Source: DATLEX01 sp035525045 (GTDB taxonomy: Bacteria > Acidobacteriota > Thermoanaerobaculia > Gp7-AA8). From it: a stretch of DNA of 32,711 bases. The stretch covers positions 1 through 32,711 of the forward strand of contig DATLEX010000325.1 of assembly GCA_035525045.1 (NCBI GenBank), in the 5' to 3' direction. Below are positions 8,757-16,380 of this stretch, in pieces (within the stretch, counting starts at the first letter, position 1; each line of letters starts with the position of its first letter). The notes beneath the pieces were generated by a model. That model worked only from the letters and a program-made list of their open reading frames with translations. It ran no database searches and was not told the origin of the DNA. The position numbers and the translations under genes are program-made.

Positions 8757-9013
8757 TCGGTTTCGTCGTCTACGGCCTCTGCGTCATCACCAGCGCGACG
8801 TGTGCCGCGCTTCTGCTGCGCGGCTACGCGCGCAATCGCGTGCCTCTGCTGTTGTGGAGCGGGCTCTGTTTCCTGGGGCTCGCGCTGAACAACCTCCTGC
8901 TGTTCATCGATGTGCAGGTCATCCCGCTCGTCGACCTGTCGGCGTGGCGTACGCTCCCGGCCCTCGTCGGCGTCCTGTTGCTCCTGTACGGGATGATCTG
9001 GGAGACGCGATGA
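8753..9013 (+). CDS. DUF5985 family membrane protein, first copy
   Basis: An 86-residue protein with three hydrophobic segments (about 1-20, 28-50, 62-82) and short basic loops. The sequence FVVYGLCVITSATCAALLLR and the following LLLWSGLCFLGLALNNLLLF resemble the DUF5985 family of small integral membrane proteins, whose function is unknown. The start is GTG 8753-8755, overlapping the upstream stop. Its own TGA (9011-9013) overlaps the ATG of the second copy. Tandem pairs of such genes after a winged-helix gene suggest that the two proteins form a membrane complex, which is inference from gene order. Confidence 0.78.
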   Translation: MIGFVVYGLCVITSATCAALLLRGYARNRVPLLLWSGLCFLGLALNNLLLFIDVQVIPLVDLSAWRTLPALVGVLLLLYGMIWETR

Positions 9014-9264
9014 ACGAGCTCCTGATCACCGGCTCCCTGAGCACGGCCTACCTCATCGCGGCCATGTTTTTTCTCAAGTTCTGGTCCACGACGCACGAGC
9101 GGCTGTTCGCGCTCTTCGCCGCCGCCTTCGCGCTGCTCGCCCTCCAGCGCATCCTCCTCCCGTTCGCACCCCAGGTGTGGCTCTCGTTCCTTTACCTGGT
9201 CCGCAGCGCGGCCTTCCTGGTGATCATCGTGGCCATCGTGGACAAGAACCGCGCCGGCCGGTGA
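9010..9264 (+). CDS. DUF5985 family membrane protein, second copy
   Basis: An 84-residue, three-helix protein related in layout to the preceding gene: LSTAYLIAAMFFLKFW, LFALFAAAFALLALQRILL and LSFLYLVRSAAFLVIIVAIV, ending in a basic tail, DKNRAGR. The ATG at 9010-9012 overlaps the upstream TGA (ATGA), so translation is coupled. It is the last gene of the kinase operon and is convergent with the OsmC remnant, whose stop lies at 9271-9273. The two DUF5985 proteins keep the same size and topology but differ in sequence, suggesting an old duplication and possibly a heteromeric partner role. Confidence 0.78.
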   Translation: MNELLITGSLSTAYLIAAMFFLKFWSTTHERLFALFAAAFALLALQRILLPFAPQVWLSFLYLVRSAAFLVIIVAIVDKNRAGR

Positions 9265-9270
9265 GCTTCG

Positions 9271-9686
9271 TCAGCGCGCTGCTGTCAGCTCCGGTTCCGC
9301 CGCCCTGATGTCCACCTCGAACCGCGGCGGCTCGAGAATGTGCCGCTTGACGGCGCAGTGGTCGACGGCGCGGTGAAGGGGCTTCTCGTATTTCGCGGGG
9401 AACCCCTCCGGCGTCCGGACCAGGACGTGGATGGTCGCGATGCGCTTCGTCTCCGGGTCGCGAATCGGCGTGAGCGCCAGGCCGAGACCGCGGGTGGAGA
9501 GGTCGCGCTCCTGGCAGAATCGCAACGCGTAGTAGCCATGCAGGTGGCGATCGAGGCCAGAAAAAGATCGAAGGGGGCCATCGCCGAGTCTTCGCCGAAC
9601 GGCGCCGGCTGGTCCGTCCTGATGGTGTGACCCCGGTATGTGGCATCGACCGCCACTCCCCCTGGAAAGCTGACCTCCATGCTCAT
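9271..9686 (-). pseudogene. OsmC/Ohr-family peroxiredoxin gene, disrupted by a single-base frameshift
   Basis: Two frames together make one OsmC-like protein. The first part starts at ATG 9684-9686 (MSMEVSFPGGVAVDA), behind a GGAGG site, and runs to FDLFLASIATCM. The second part continues as GYYALRFCQERDLSTRG and ends at TGA 9271-9273. The break lies near 9535-9542, where loss of one G from an expected TGC-ATG-GGC-TAC-TAC would explain the shift. Both conserved cysteines are present (ATC and the DHCAVKRH Cys), so the protein would otherwise be a thiol peroxidase acting on organic hydroperoxides. It may be a true pseudogene or an assembly error. It is divergent from the seleno-rhodanese. Confidence 0.75.
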
Positions 9687-9797
9687 GGCCCCTCCAACGC
9701 ATCCACGATCGGTCCGGGGGCTCCCGGACCGTGTGTTTCCCGCCACGTTGCGTTGTGACGCCTCTCCGTGTACGGTTGCGCGCGCACGGCGACACCG

Positions 9798-10382
9798 ATG
9801 ACCAGCAAACAGCCGGACAGACTCAATCCGACCGACAATCTCCCCCCGCAGGCCCCGTCGCGCGGGCCGATGCTCGTCCTCATTGCCGGCAGCATTGCCG
9901 TGGCGGCGCTCCTCGGCTGGGCCCTGACTCGTTCCGTCGAGCCCTCCCTGCCCGAGCCCGCCGCCCCGACCACCGCCGCTTCGCCGATGCCGCAGACGGC
10001 CACGGCTGTGCCGCCGCCGGCCGCTCCGGCTCCCGGTCCCGATCCGACAACGGGCGTGGATCGCCTCAGCCCGCAGCAGCTCAAGACGATGGTCGATCGC
10101 GGCGCGGTGACCGTGATCGACGTCCGCGACTCCGTCTCCTACACGAACGGGCACATCCCGGGCGCCATCCACATCCCCTTCTCCAGGGTGGAAGCGGAGG
10201 CCAGTTCCCTGCCGAAAGACAAGCCGATCGTCGCGTACTGTACGTGACCGGCCGAAGAATCGAGCGCCGGTGCGGCGCTCATCCTTCATCGGCAGGGCTT
10301 CACGAACGTGTCGGCACTCCACGGCGGTCTCGACGCCTGGCGCGGGCAGGGGTACGAGGTGCGGCCGGGCATCGCCCCGTAG
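9798..10382 (+). CDS. Membrane-anchored rhodanese-domain protein, probable selenoprotein (in-frame TGA = Sec150)
   Basis: Read through the TGA at 10245-10247, this gene gives a 194-residue protein ending at TAG 10380-10382. Residues 24-43 form a single membrane anchor (PMLVLIAGSIAVAALLGWAL). Residues 50-85 are a Pro/Ala linker and residues 90-190 a rhodanese domain with VIDVRD, GHIPGAIHIP, the active-site loop IVAYC-T-Sec-PAEESSA and the closing GGLDAWRGQGYEV. The usual rhodanese Cys is C148; the TGA codon sits two residues later, where relatives have a second Cys (YCTCPAE-type). The 44 codons after TGA are clearly homologous, so a true stop would remove a third of the domain. The start ATG 9798 is preferred; a GTG at 9768 is possible. 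The domain probably faces the periplasm. A TGC-to-TGA mutation or sequencing error is the main alternative. Confidence 0.82.
10248..10292 (+). promoter_or_regulatory. Candidate bacterial SECIS element directly after the in-frame TGA
   Basis: The 45 bases after the TGA fold into an interrupted hairpin. The upper stem is 10262-10268 paired with 10274-10280 (GAGCGCC with GGCGCTC, 7 perfect pairs) around the loop GGTGC (10269-10273). Below it GAAG 10254-10257 pairs with CTTC 10284-10287, and CCG 10248-10250 pairs with CGG 10290-10292. The apical loop begins 21 nt after the TGA and opens with GG. Known bacterial SECIS elements place the loop about 16-37 nt downstream with a G in the first two loop positions, so the geometry fits. 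High G+C makes chance hairpins common, so the fold alone is not proof. Confidence 0.7.
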
Positions 10383-10519
10383 GCGCCGCGAAGACTCCCC
10401 CCGTCCGGCCACTTTCTCCTCCGCTGCCGAACCGGCCGCTGAGCGTCACAGCCGGGTGTGACCCTTTCGCTGGCCGCCGGTCCGCCCCGCCACGAGAATC
10501 GTGCCTACGGAGGTGGACG

Positions 10520-11845
10520 ATGTCGGCTTTCATCCAGGATGTGACCGCCGCTCCCGTTTTCGCGCGGCGTGTCGCCCGGCTCGGAACGGAGAACGCCTTC
10601 ACGATCGGCCCTGCCATCCGGCAGTTGGAGGCGCTCGGCAAGCGGGTGATCCGCTGCAACCTCGGCGAGCCCGATTTCCCTCTGCCGTCCCACGTCGCCG
10701 AGGAGGTGAAGCGCCGGATCGATGCCGGGGAGACGCACTACTGCGACCCGCAGGGGATCGAGCCGCTGCGTGCCGCGATCGCCCGGACGGCGGGCGAGCG
10801 TCGCGGCCTGAAGTTGACTCCCGATCGCGTCGTCGTCTTTCCGGGGGCAAAACCTCCGATCGGATTCGCCCAGCAGGTCTACTGTAACCGGGGGGATCAG
10901 GTGGTCTATCCCAGCCCTGGTTTCCCCATCTACGAGTCGTTCACCGGGTTCGTGGGAGCGGTTCCGATGCCGCTCCACCTTCGGGAGAAAGAGGGCTTCA
11001 CGTTTCATCCCGCGGACCTGGAAGAGGTCATCGGCGGCCGGACCCGCCTTCTCTACCTCAACTTCCCCTCGAATCCGACGGGAGGAGTGGCCTCGCGCGA
11101 GCAGCTCGAGGAGATCGCCGGGGTGGTGCGGCGCGAGGCACCTGGGGCGATGCGCGTCTACTCGGATGAGGTCTACGAGGACATTCTGTTCGATGGCGCC
11201 GTCCATTCGTCGATCGCCTCGCTGCGGGAGATGGAAGAGCGGACGATCATCGTCTCCGGCGTCTCCAAGTCGTACGCCTGGACGGGAGGGCGCGTGGGGT
11301 GGGCCATCTTTCCGACGGCGGAGGAGGCGGCGGTCTTCAGGAACCTGAACATCAACTACTTCTCCTGCGTCCCGGCGTACAACCAGCACGGCGCGCGCGT
11401 GGCGATCGAGTCGCCGGAGAGCGGGCCGGCCATCGCCCGGATGGTGGCGGCATTCTCCTCGCGGCGCGATCTGGTGGTGGAGAGGCTGAACGCCATGGAG
11501 GGGGTCACCTGCCAGAAGCCGCGCGGCGCGTTCTATGCCTTCCCGAACATCGAGGGACTCTGCCGGCGGCTGGGCGTGTTCGACGCCTGGATGTCGCTGG
11601 CCGACGGCGTTCGCGGCCGGATCTCGCCCGCGACCCTCTTCCAGCAGTTCCTGCTCTTCGAGTACCAGGTGGCGACCCTCGACCGCCGCTCCTTCGGGGT
11701 CATCGGCGCCGAAGGAAAAGAGTACTTGCGGATCTCGATCGCCACGGCCATCGACGAGCTGGCCGAGGCCATGCGGCGGATGGCGACGGCCGCGGCCGAC
11801 CACGCCGGATTCCGGCGTTTCTTCGACGAACGGAGGTATGTATGA
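10520..11845 (+). CDS. PLP-dependent class I/II aminotransferase
   Basis: A 441-residue fold-type I aminotransferase. It shows the N-terminal IRCNLGEPDFPLP, the Asn motif FPSNPTGG, YSDEVYEDILFDG with the PLP-binding Asp/Tyr region, the Schiff-base Lys K250 in SGVSKSYAWTGGRVGW, and the Gly-Arg-Val-Gly-Trp turn. The enzyme moves amino groups between an amino acid and a keto acid; its substrate cannot be read from the sequence. The start ATG 10520 follows GGAGGTG by four bases. An insertion before EYQVATLDRRSFG makes it slightly longer than typical aspartate aminotransferases (about 400). Its TGA overlaps the ATG of the transketolase gene (ATGA, 11842-11845), so the two enzymes are made together. 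Confidence 0.9.
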   Translation: MSAFIQDVTAAPVFARRVARLGTENAFTIGPAIRQLEALGKRVIRCNLGEPDFPLPSHVAEEVKRRIDAGETHYCDPQGIEPLRAAIARTAGERRGLKLTPDRVVVFPGAKPPIGFAQQVYCNRGDQVVYPSPGFPIYESFTGFVGAVPMPLHLREKEGFTFHPADLEEVIGGRTRLLYLNFPSNPTGGVASREQLEEIAGVVRREAPGAMRVYSDEVYEDILFDGAVHSSIASLREMEERTIIVSGVSKSYAWTGGRVGWAIFPTAEEAAVFRNLNINYFSCVPAYNQHGARVAIESPESGPAIARMVAAFSSRRDLVVERLNAMEGVTCQKPRGAFYAFPNIEGLCRRLGVFDAWMSLADGVRGRISPATLFQQFLLFEYQVATLDRRSFGVIGAEGKEYLRISIATAIDELAEAMRRMATAAADHAGFRRFFDERRYV

Positions 11846-14184
11846 CCCGCCATTTCGGCCCGCGACGGGCTGCCTGGGTCGACCTCGATGTCGATGCCGC
11901 TCCACTGAGCCGGGAGGACCTCCGCGCATTCGAGCAGCTCGATGCCGTGTACCGCGCCTTGTGCGCGATGCTCTACAACTATGCTCCGCTGTCGGGTCAT
12001 CCCGGCGGCTCGATCTCTTCCGGCCGCTTCGTGTCGGTCCTCCTCTTCGACACGATGGCCTATGACGTCTCCGCGCCCGATCGCCAGGAGGCGGACGTGC
12101 TCTCGTGCGCGGCCGGCCACAAGGCGCTCGGCCTCTACGCGATGTGGGCCCTGCGGAACGAGATCGTCCGCATCTCCGCCCCCGAGCTCCTTCCGCCTCT
12201 CGCCGCGCAGCTCCGCCTCGAGGACCTGCTCGGCTTCAGAAGGAATCCGGCCAGTGCCGCGCCCCTCTTCGAGCGCTTCTCGGCGCGAGCGCTGGACGGC
12301 CATCCCACGCCCGCCACGCCGTTCGTCCCGCTGGCCACAGGCGCCTCCGGCGTGGGGATGGGCTCTTCCCTCGGTCTGGCCCTGGCCATCCACGACTGGT
12401 TCGGAACCGGCGGCCCCCGCGTGCACGTGGTCGAGGGCGAGGGAGGCCTAACCCCCGGACGCGTGTCCGAGGCGCTGGCCTTCGCCGGAACGACGTCCCT
12501 GCCGAACGTGATCGTGCACGTCGATTGGAATCAGTCGTCGATCGACTCCGATCGCGTCACGCGAGAGGGAAAGGAGCCGGGAGACTACGTGCAGTGGGAT
12601 CCGATGGAGTTGTTTCACCTGCACGACTGGAACGTCATCCAGGTGCCGGACGGTACGGAGCTCCAGGCCATTACGGCCGCCCAGCAGGCCGCCCTGCAGC
12701 TCGACAACGGTCAGCCGACAGCCATCGTCTATCGCACCACCAAAGGCTGGCGCTATGGAATCGAAGGCCGTGCCTCCCACGGCGCCGGGCACAAGCTCTG
12801 CTCGAAGGGTTTCTTCGACTCGCTGCCGGTGCCGGAGCACGTGCGCGCCGGCATTCCGTTGTGCGATCCGCTCGGCGGACCGTGCCGGGAGGGGAGCGAC
12901 GTGGAAGCGGTCGAGCGCTGCTTCTGGGACGCGCTTCTCGCGTTGCGACGCTGGATGGAATCCGAACCAGAGACGACGGCCATCCTCGGTCGCCGTCTCC
13001 TGGCAGCGCGGGAGCGCTTCGATCGGGCTCGTCACGTCCCCCGCCCTGCTGCCCCCGCGGTGGAGGATGTGTACGCCCTCTCACGGATCGGTTCACTCCC
13101 GCGTGAGCTGGAGCTCAGGCCCGGAATCGAGACCACGCTGCGCGCGCAGCTCGGAAAGGCGATCAGTTTCCTGAACCGCTACAGCGGCGGAGCGCTCTTC
13201 GTCGCCGCGGCCGATCTTCTCGGCTCGACGAGCATCATCGAAGGGAACCGGGAGTTCGCCGGCGGCTTCTACCACGCCGCCTCGAACACCGACTCGCGCG
13301 CCCTGGCGGTCGGCGGCATCTGCGAGGACGCGATGTCCGCCGTCCTTTCCGGCATCTCGTCGTTCGGGCGGCACATCGGTGTCGGTGCTTCGTACGGCGC
13401 CTTCCTTGCGCCCCTCGGCCATATCGCCGCACGCCTGCACGCCATCGGAAATCAGGCTCGCCACGAACGCCTCGGAACCGCCGCCGGCCCGATGATCCTG
13501 ATCTGCGGACACGCCGGCCTGAAGACGGGTGAGGACGGACCGACCCACGCCGACCCGCAGCCGCTGCAGATCCTCCAGGAGAATTTTCCCCGCGGTTCCA
13601 TGATCACCCTCACCCCGTGGGAGGCGGGAGAGATCTGGTACCTGCTGTCGGCGGCGCTGAGCCACAGGCCGTCGGTCATCGCGCCGTTCGTGACCCGGCC
13701 GTCCGAAACCGTGCTCGACCGGGAAGCGCTCGCTCTTGCCCCTGCTCGCGACGCGGTCCACGGCGTCTACCTGCTCAGGAAGTCGCGCGCCAGGCCGGAC
13801 GCCACGATCGTGCTTCAGGAATCGGCCGTCGCGCACGCGTTCATCACCGAGGCACTCCCGCTCCTCGACGCCGAGGGAGTGGATGTCGAGGTCTTCTACG
13901 TCGCCAGCGCCGAGCTGTTCGATCTGCTACCGAAGTCGGAGCGTGATCGGATCTTCCCCGAAGAGAAAGCAATGCGCGCCATCGGCATCACCGGATTCAC
14001 GCTGCCGACGCTGTACCGTTGGATCCGTTCCGATGCCGGCCGGACGATGTCGATGCATCCGTTCATGTTCGGCCATTACACGGGAAGCGGCTCGGGCAGG
14101 GCCGTCCTGGCGGAGGCAGGTTTGGACGGGGCCAGCCAATTCCGCCGGATCCTCGACTTCATCGGTACCCGAGTGACCGCCTGA
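11842..14184 (+). CDS. Transketolase-family thiamine-diphosphate enzyme, atypical
   Basis: A 780-residue single-chain enzyme with the three transketolase domains in order. The N-terminal TPP domain has SGHPGGSISSGR (about 50), the AAGHKALGLYA segment and GASGVGMGSSLGLALA. The TPP/Mg motif reads GEGGLTPGR near 200 and DWNQSS near 227, a departure from the usual GDGExxEG...N form. A pyrimidine domain (about 430-600) carries GPTHADPQPL, and a C-terminal transketolase domain follows. Standard transketolases are about 660 residues, so this one has extra sequence in the middle (roughly 320-430). The tight coupling to an aminotransferase suggests a dedicated pathway making a ketose or amino-sugar-like product rather than the pentose-phosphate cycle; this is inference. 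It is convergent with the aldolase 3 bp away. Confidence 0.87.
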   Translation: MTRHFGPRRAAWVDLDVDAAPLSREDLRAFEQLDAVYRALCAMLYNYAPLSGHPGGSISSGRFVSVLLFDTMAYDVSAPDRQEADVLSCAAGHKALGLYAMWALRNEIVRISAPELLPPLAAQLRLEDLLGFRRNPASAAPLFERFSARALDGHPTPATPFVPLATGASGVGMGSSLGLALAIHDWFGTGGPRVHVVEGEGGLTPGRVSEALAFAGTTSLPNVIVHVDWNQSSIDSDRVTREGKEPGDYVQWDPMELFHLHDWNVIQVPDGTELQAITAAQQAALQLDNGQPTAIVYRTTKGWRYGIEGRASHGAGHKLCSKGFFDSLPVPEHVRAGIPLCDPLGGPCREGSDVEAVERCFWDALLALRRWMESEPETTAILGRRLLAARERFDRARHVPRPAAPAVEDVYALSRIGSLPRELELRPGIETTLRAQLGKAISFLNRYSGGALFVAAADLLGSTSIIEGNREFAGGFYHAASNTDSRALAVGGICEDAMSAVLSGISSFGRHIGVGASYGAFLAPLGHIAARLHAIGNQARHERLGTAAGPMILICGHAGLKTGEDGPTHADPQPLQILQENFPRGSMITLTPWEAGEIWYLLSAALSHRPSVIAPFVTRPSETVLDREALALAPARDAVHGVYLLRKSRARPDATIVLQESAVAHAFITEALPLLDAEGVDVEVFYVASAELFDLLPKSERDRIFPEEKAMRAIGITGFTLPTLYRWIRSDAGRTMSMHPFMFGHYTGSGSGRAVLAEAGLDGASQFRRILDFIGTRVTA

Positions 14185-14187
14185 GGA

Positions 14188-14835
14188 TCAGCGGCGGCGC
14201 CCGTCGTACATGCGGAGCCCGGCCTCGACGGCGGAGCGCGGGATGGGCAGCGGCTCGCCGGCCTGGAGGGCCTGGACGTACACGCGCGCGCACGCCTCCA
14301 TGACGATGGCGGCGTGCAGGGCGCGATCGAGGGTCGGCCCGACGCAGACGTTGCCGTGGTTGGCCAGAATGACTCCGGCGCGATCGCCGAGGGCGGCGAC
14401 GACGTTGAGGCCGACCTGGTCGGTGCCGGTGAAGGCGTAGTCGCTGACCTCCACTGCGCCGCCGAGGTGGAGAAGCATCTCGTCGATCACCGGCGGCAGC
14501 GGCCGCCGTAGAACCGACAGCGTGGTGACGAAGGGCGCGTGGGTGTGCACGATGGCGGCGACGTCGGCTCGGTGGCGATAGACGATCCGATGCATCGGCA
14601 GCTCATAGGAGGGGGCGGGGGTCGAGCCGGCCGGCCGGCCGGTGGAGAGCTCGACGATGGCGATCTCCTCCGGGCGCAACTGCTCGTAGGAGATCGACGT
14701 CGGGGTGATGGCGATGTGATGCTCGCCGGCGCGCCGGCTCACGTTCCCGGCCGAACCGGCCACGAGCCCTTCCTCACGCATCCTCCGGGCGTGAAACCAG
14801 ACGTCCTGACGCGCCTCGGCGAAGGGGTCGCTCAC
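14188..14835 (-). CDS. Class II aldolase/adducin family protein
   Basis: A 215-residue protein of the fuculose-1-phosphate aldolase family. Visible motifs are GLVAGSAGNVSRR (phosphate-binding N-terminal loop), the catalytic Glu in SYELPMHRIVYRHR, the zinc ligands in IVHTHAPF, and the third His in LANHGNVCVG. These Zn enzymes cleave or form sugar phosphates through a ketone such as dihydroxyacetone phosphate. The start GTG 14833-14835 is the first in-frame start near the conserved N-terminus; the GGAGG lies about 18 bases upstream, which is long. It is the last gene of a three-gene minus-strand run and convergent with the transketolase, so a shared sugar pathway is possible but unproven. Confidence 0.88.
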   Translation of the reverse strand: MSDPFAEARQDVWFHARRMREEGLVAGSAGNVSRRAGEHHIAITPTSISYEQLRPEEIAIVELSTGRPAGSTPAPSYELPMHRIVYRHRADVAAIVHTHAPFVTTLSVLRRPLPPVIDEMLLHLGGAVEVSDYAFTGTDQVGLNVVAALGDRAGVILANHGNVCVGPTLDRALHAAIVMEACARVYVQALQAGEPLPIPRSAVEAGLRMYDGRRR

Positions 14836-14882
14836 CCGGCGAAGCGTAGCATTGGAACCTCCTCGCCGGGACCGCGAGGAGC

Positions 14883-15260
14883 CTACGCACTCTCTCGGCG
14901 GATGCGCGAGATCAGGAAGATCGTCACCGCTGCTGCCGAGGTGAGCATGATGGCTCGCGCCCAGGGCGGCTCGACGATGAATGTGATGACCATCCCGATC
15001 GACGTCCACATCACGGCCAGCGTGACGAGCACCTCCCGCCACGACAGGCCTCGCCCGTCACGCCACCGCCTGATGTACGGCCCGAACCAGCGATGCTCGA
15101 GCAGCCAGCGGTGGGCCCGCTCCGATCCGCGCGCGTAGCAGAAGGCTGCGAGGAGGAGAAAGGGAGTAGTGGGGAGAACGGGGAGAAAGATCCCGGCCAC
15201 GCCCAGCGCGACGCTGACCGTGCCGCACGTCAGCAGAAAAGCACGCCAGACACCGCGCAT
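14883..15260 (-). CDS. YbaN family (DUF454) inner-membrane protein
   Basis: A 125-residue protein with the DUF454 signature: a first helix (about 8-30), then LPVLPTTPFLLLAAFCYARG, SERAHRWLLEHRWFGPYIRRW, and two more helices (about 75-115). YbaN-type proteins are small inner-membrane proteins of unknown function. The start ATG 15258-15260 is used; a GTG directly before it is equally possible. It begins 8 bp after the stop of the upstream membrane-protein gene, so the two are probably in one transcript. The following aldolase starts 47 bp downstream. Confidence 0.85.
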   Translation of the reverse strand: MRGVWRAFLLTCGTVSVALGVAGIFLPVLPTTPFLLLAAFCYARGSERAHRWLLEHRWFGPYIRRWRDGRGLSWREVLVTLAVMWTSIGMVITFIVEPPWARAIMLTSAAAVTIFLISRIRRESA

Positions 15261-15268
15261 CACGGGGC

Positions 15269-15574
15269 TCAGGCGCGGAACGTGCCGAAGATCATGGCCA
15301 GCATCGAGACGATCAGGAGGTAGAGGGTCAGACCCGCCATGGCCACGACGCGGCGCCGGCGCAGCAGGATGAACGCGGCGAACAGCAGCTCCAGCGCGCA
15401 GAATCCCACGGTGATCGCGGCGAACCGTTCGATGCCGCGCGCCGGCGTGCCGGCGAGGATCAGGGACTTTCCTCCGAAGATCACATCCGTCACGTAGGCG
15501 AAGGCCAGCACCGCCAGCGGGGCGGTGAAGAAGATGACCAGCCAGGCCTCTCCCGTCGCGCGATCGACTTTCAT
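15269..15574 (-). CDS. Hypothetical small membrane protein
   Basis: A 101-residue protein with three hydrophobic helices at about 11-32, 50-72 and 78-98, and a short basic RRRR loop between the last two. No family was recognised. The start ATG 15572-15574 (MKVDRATGEAWLVIFF) is chosen because upstream sequence in the same frame is Pro/Arg-rich and looks non-coding. It lies upstream of the DUF454 gene with an 8-bp gap, making a small membrane-protein unit. The 89 bases between this gene and the ABC ATPase stop (15664) hold nothing recognisable. Confidence 0.62.
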   Translation of the reverse strand: MKVDRATGEAWLVIFFTAPLAVLAFAYVTDVIFGGKSLILAGTPARGIERFAAITVGFCALELLFAAFILLRRRRVVAMAGLTLYLLIVSMLAMIFGTFRA

Positions 15575-15663
15575 CGTGGTGCGGCCTCGCAAAAGCTCTG
15601 CCCGGCATCGTATCGTGCCCCGGTGCGGCAGGGGAGGCTCAGGCTCAGGGCTCGGGGGCCGCC

Positions 15664-16368
15664 TCACGCTCCTTCGCCGGGATGGTCGGCGGTGATGCGG
15701 CCGTCGCGGACTTCGACCACGCGGCTGGCGCGGCGGGCCAGGGCGGGATCGTGCGTGATGATCACGAGCGTCCGCCCCTGCCTCCACAGCTCGGTGAAGA
15801 TGGTCATGATGTCGCTCCCGCTGCTGGAGTCTAGGTTCCCGGTCGGCTCGTCGGCAAGGACGATGTCGGGATCCATGGCCAGCGACCGGGCGATGGCCAC
15901 GCGTTGCATCTGCCCGCCGGAGAGCTCGGTGGGCTTGTGCTCGACGCGGTCGCCGAGCCCGACGCGGGTCAGGAGCTCGGCGGCGCGGGTGCGCCGCTCA
16001 CCTGCCTTCATCCCGCCGAAGAGCATCGGCATCTCGACGTTCTCGAGGGCGCTGATGTGCGGCAGGAGGTTGAAGTTCTGGAAGACGAACCCGACCCGGC
16101 GGTTGCGGAGCTCTGCGAGCTGGTCGCGGCTCACGCCGGCGACGTTCTGTCCGCCCAGCTCGTAGGCCCCCGACGTGGCCGTGTCGAGGCACCCCACGAG
16201 GTTCATCAGGGTCGACTTCCCCGATCCCGATGGGCCGACGACGGCCACCATCTCCCCCTTGTGCACTTCGAGGTCGATTCCCTTGAGGGCCTCGACCTTC
16301 ACCTTCCCGGTGTCGTAGACCTTCCGGACCTGCGACATCCTGATGATCGTGCCGTTGCCGTTGGTCAT
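15664..16368 (-). CDS. ABC transporter ATP-binding protein, MacB/LolD type
   Basis: A 234-residue nucleotide-binding subunit. Walker A GPSGSGKST is at 45-53, a Q-loop FVFQNFNLLP near 94-103, signature LSGGQ at 149-153, Walker B IVLADEP at 169-175 and the switch His at 206. It belongs to the MacB/LolD group that powers mechanotransmission-type permeases rather than moving cargo through the membrane. It is the last gene of the minus-strand set adaptor-permease-permease-ATPase, starting 12 bp after the second permease stop. Walker A, signature and H-loop are intact, so it should be active. Confidence 0.92.
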   Translation of the reverse strand: MTNGNGTIIRMSQVRKVYDTGKVKVEALKGIDLEVHKGEMVAVVGPSGSGKSTLMNLVGCLDTATSGAYELGGQNVAGVSRDQLAELRNRRVGFVFQNFNLLPHISALENVEMPMLFGGMKAGERRTRAAELLTRVGLGDRVEHKPTELSGGQMQRVAIARSLAMDPDIVLADEPTGNLDSSSGSDIMTIFTELWRQGRTLVIITHDPALARRASRVVEVRDGRITADHPGEGA

Positions 16369-16380
16369 GGTCTGAATTTC

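Noticed and set aside
9285..10412. 375-codon minus-strand frame spanning the OsmC start and the rhodanese
   Set aside because: Only the MSMEVSFPGG...SIATCM part is meaningful (the OsmC 5' half); the rest is antisense to the rhodanese.
10445..10462. GTCACA-gccggg-TGTGAC inverted repeat before the aminotransferase
   Set aside because: No T tract follows, so it is not a convincing terminator, and the half-sites are everted relative to a CRP/FNR-type operator.
11299..11841. 5' extension of the transketolase frame
   Set aside because: It runs through the aminotransferase in another frame. The ATG at 11842 begins the conserved sequence and makes a normal ATGA overlap.
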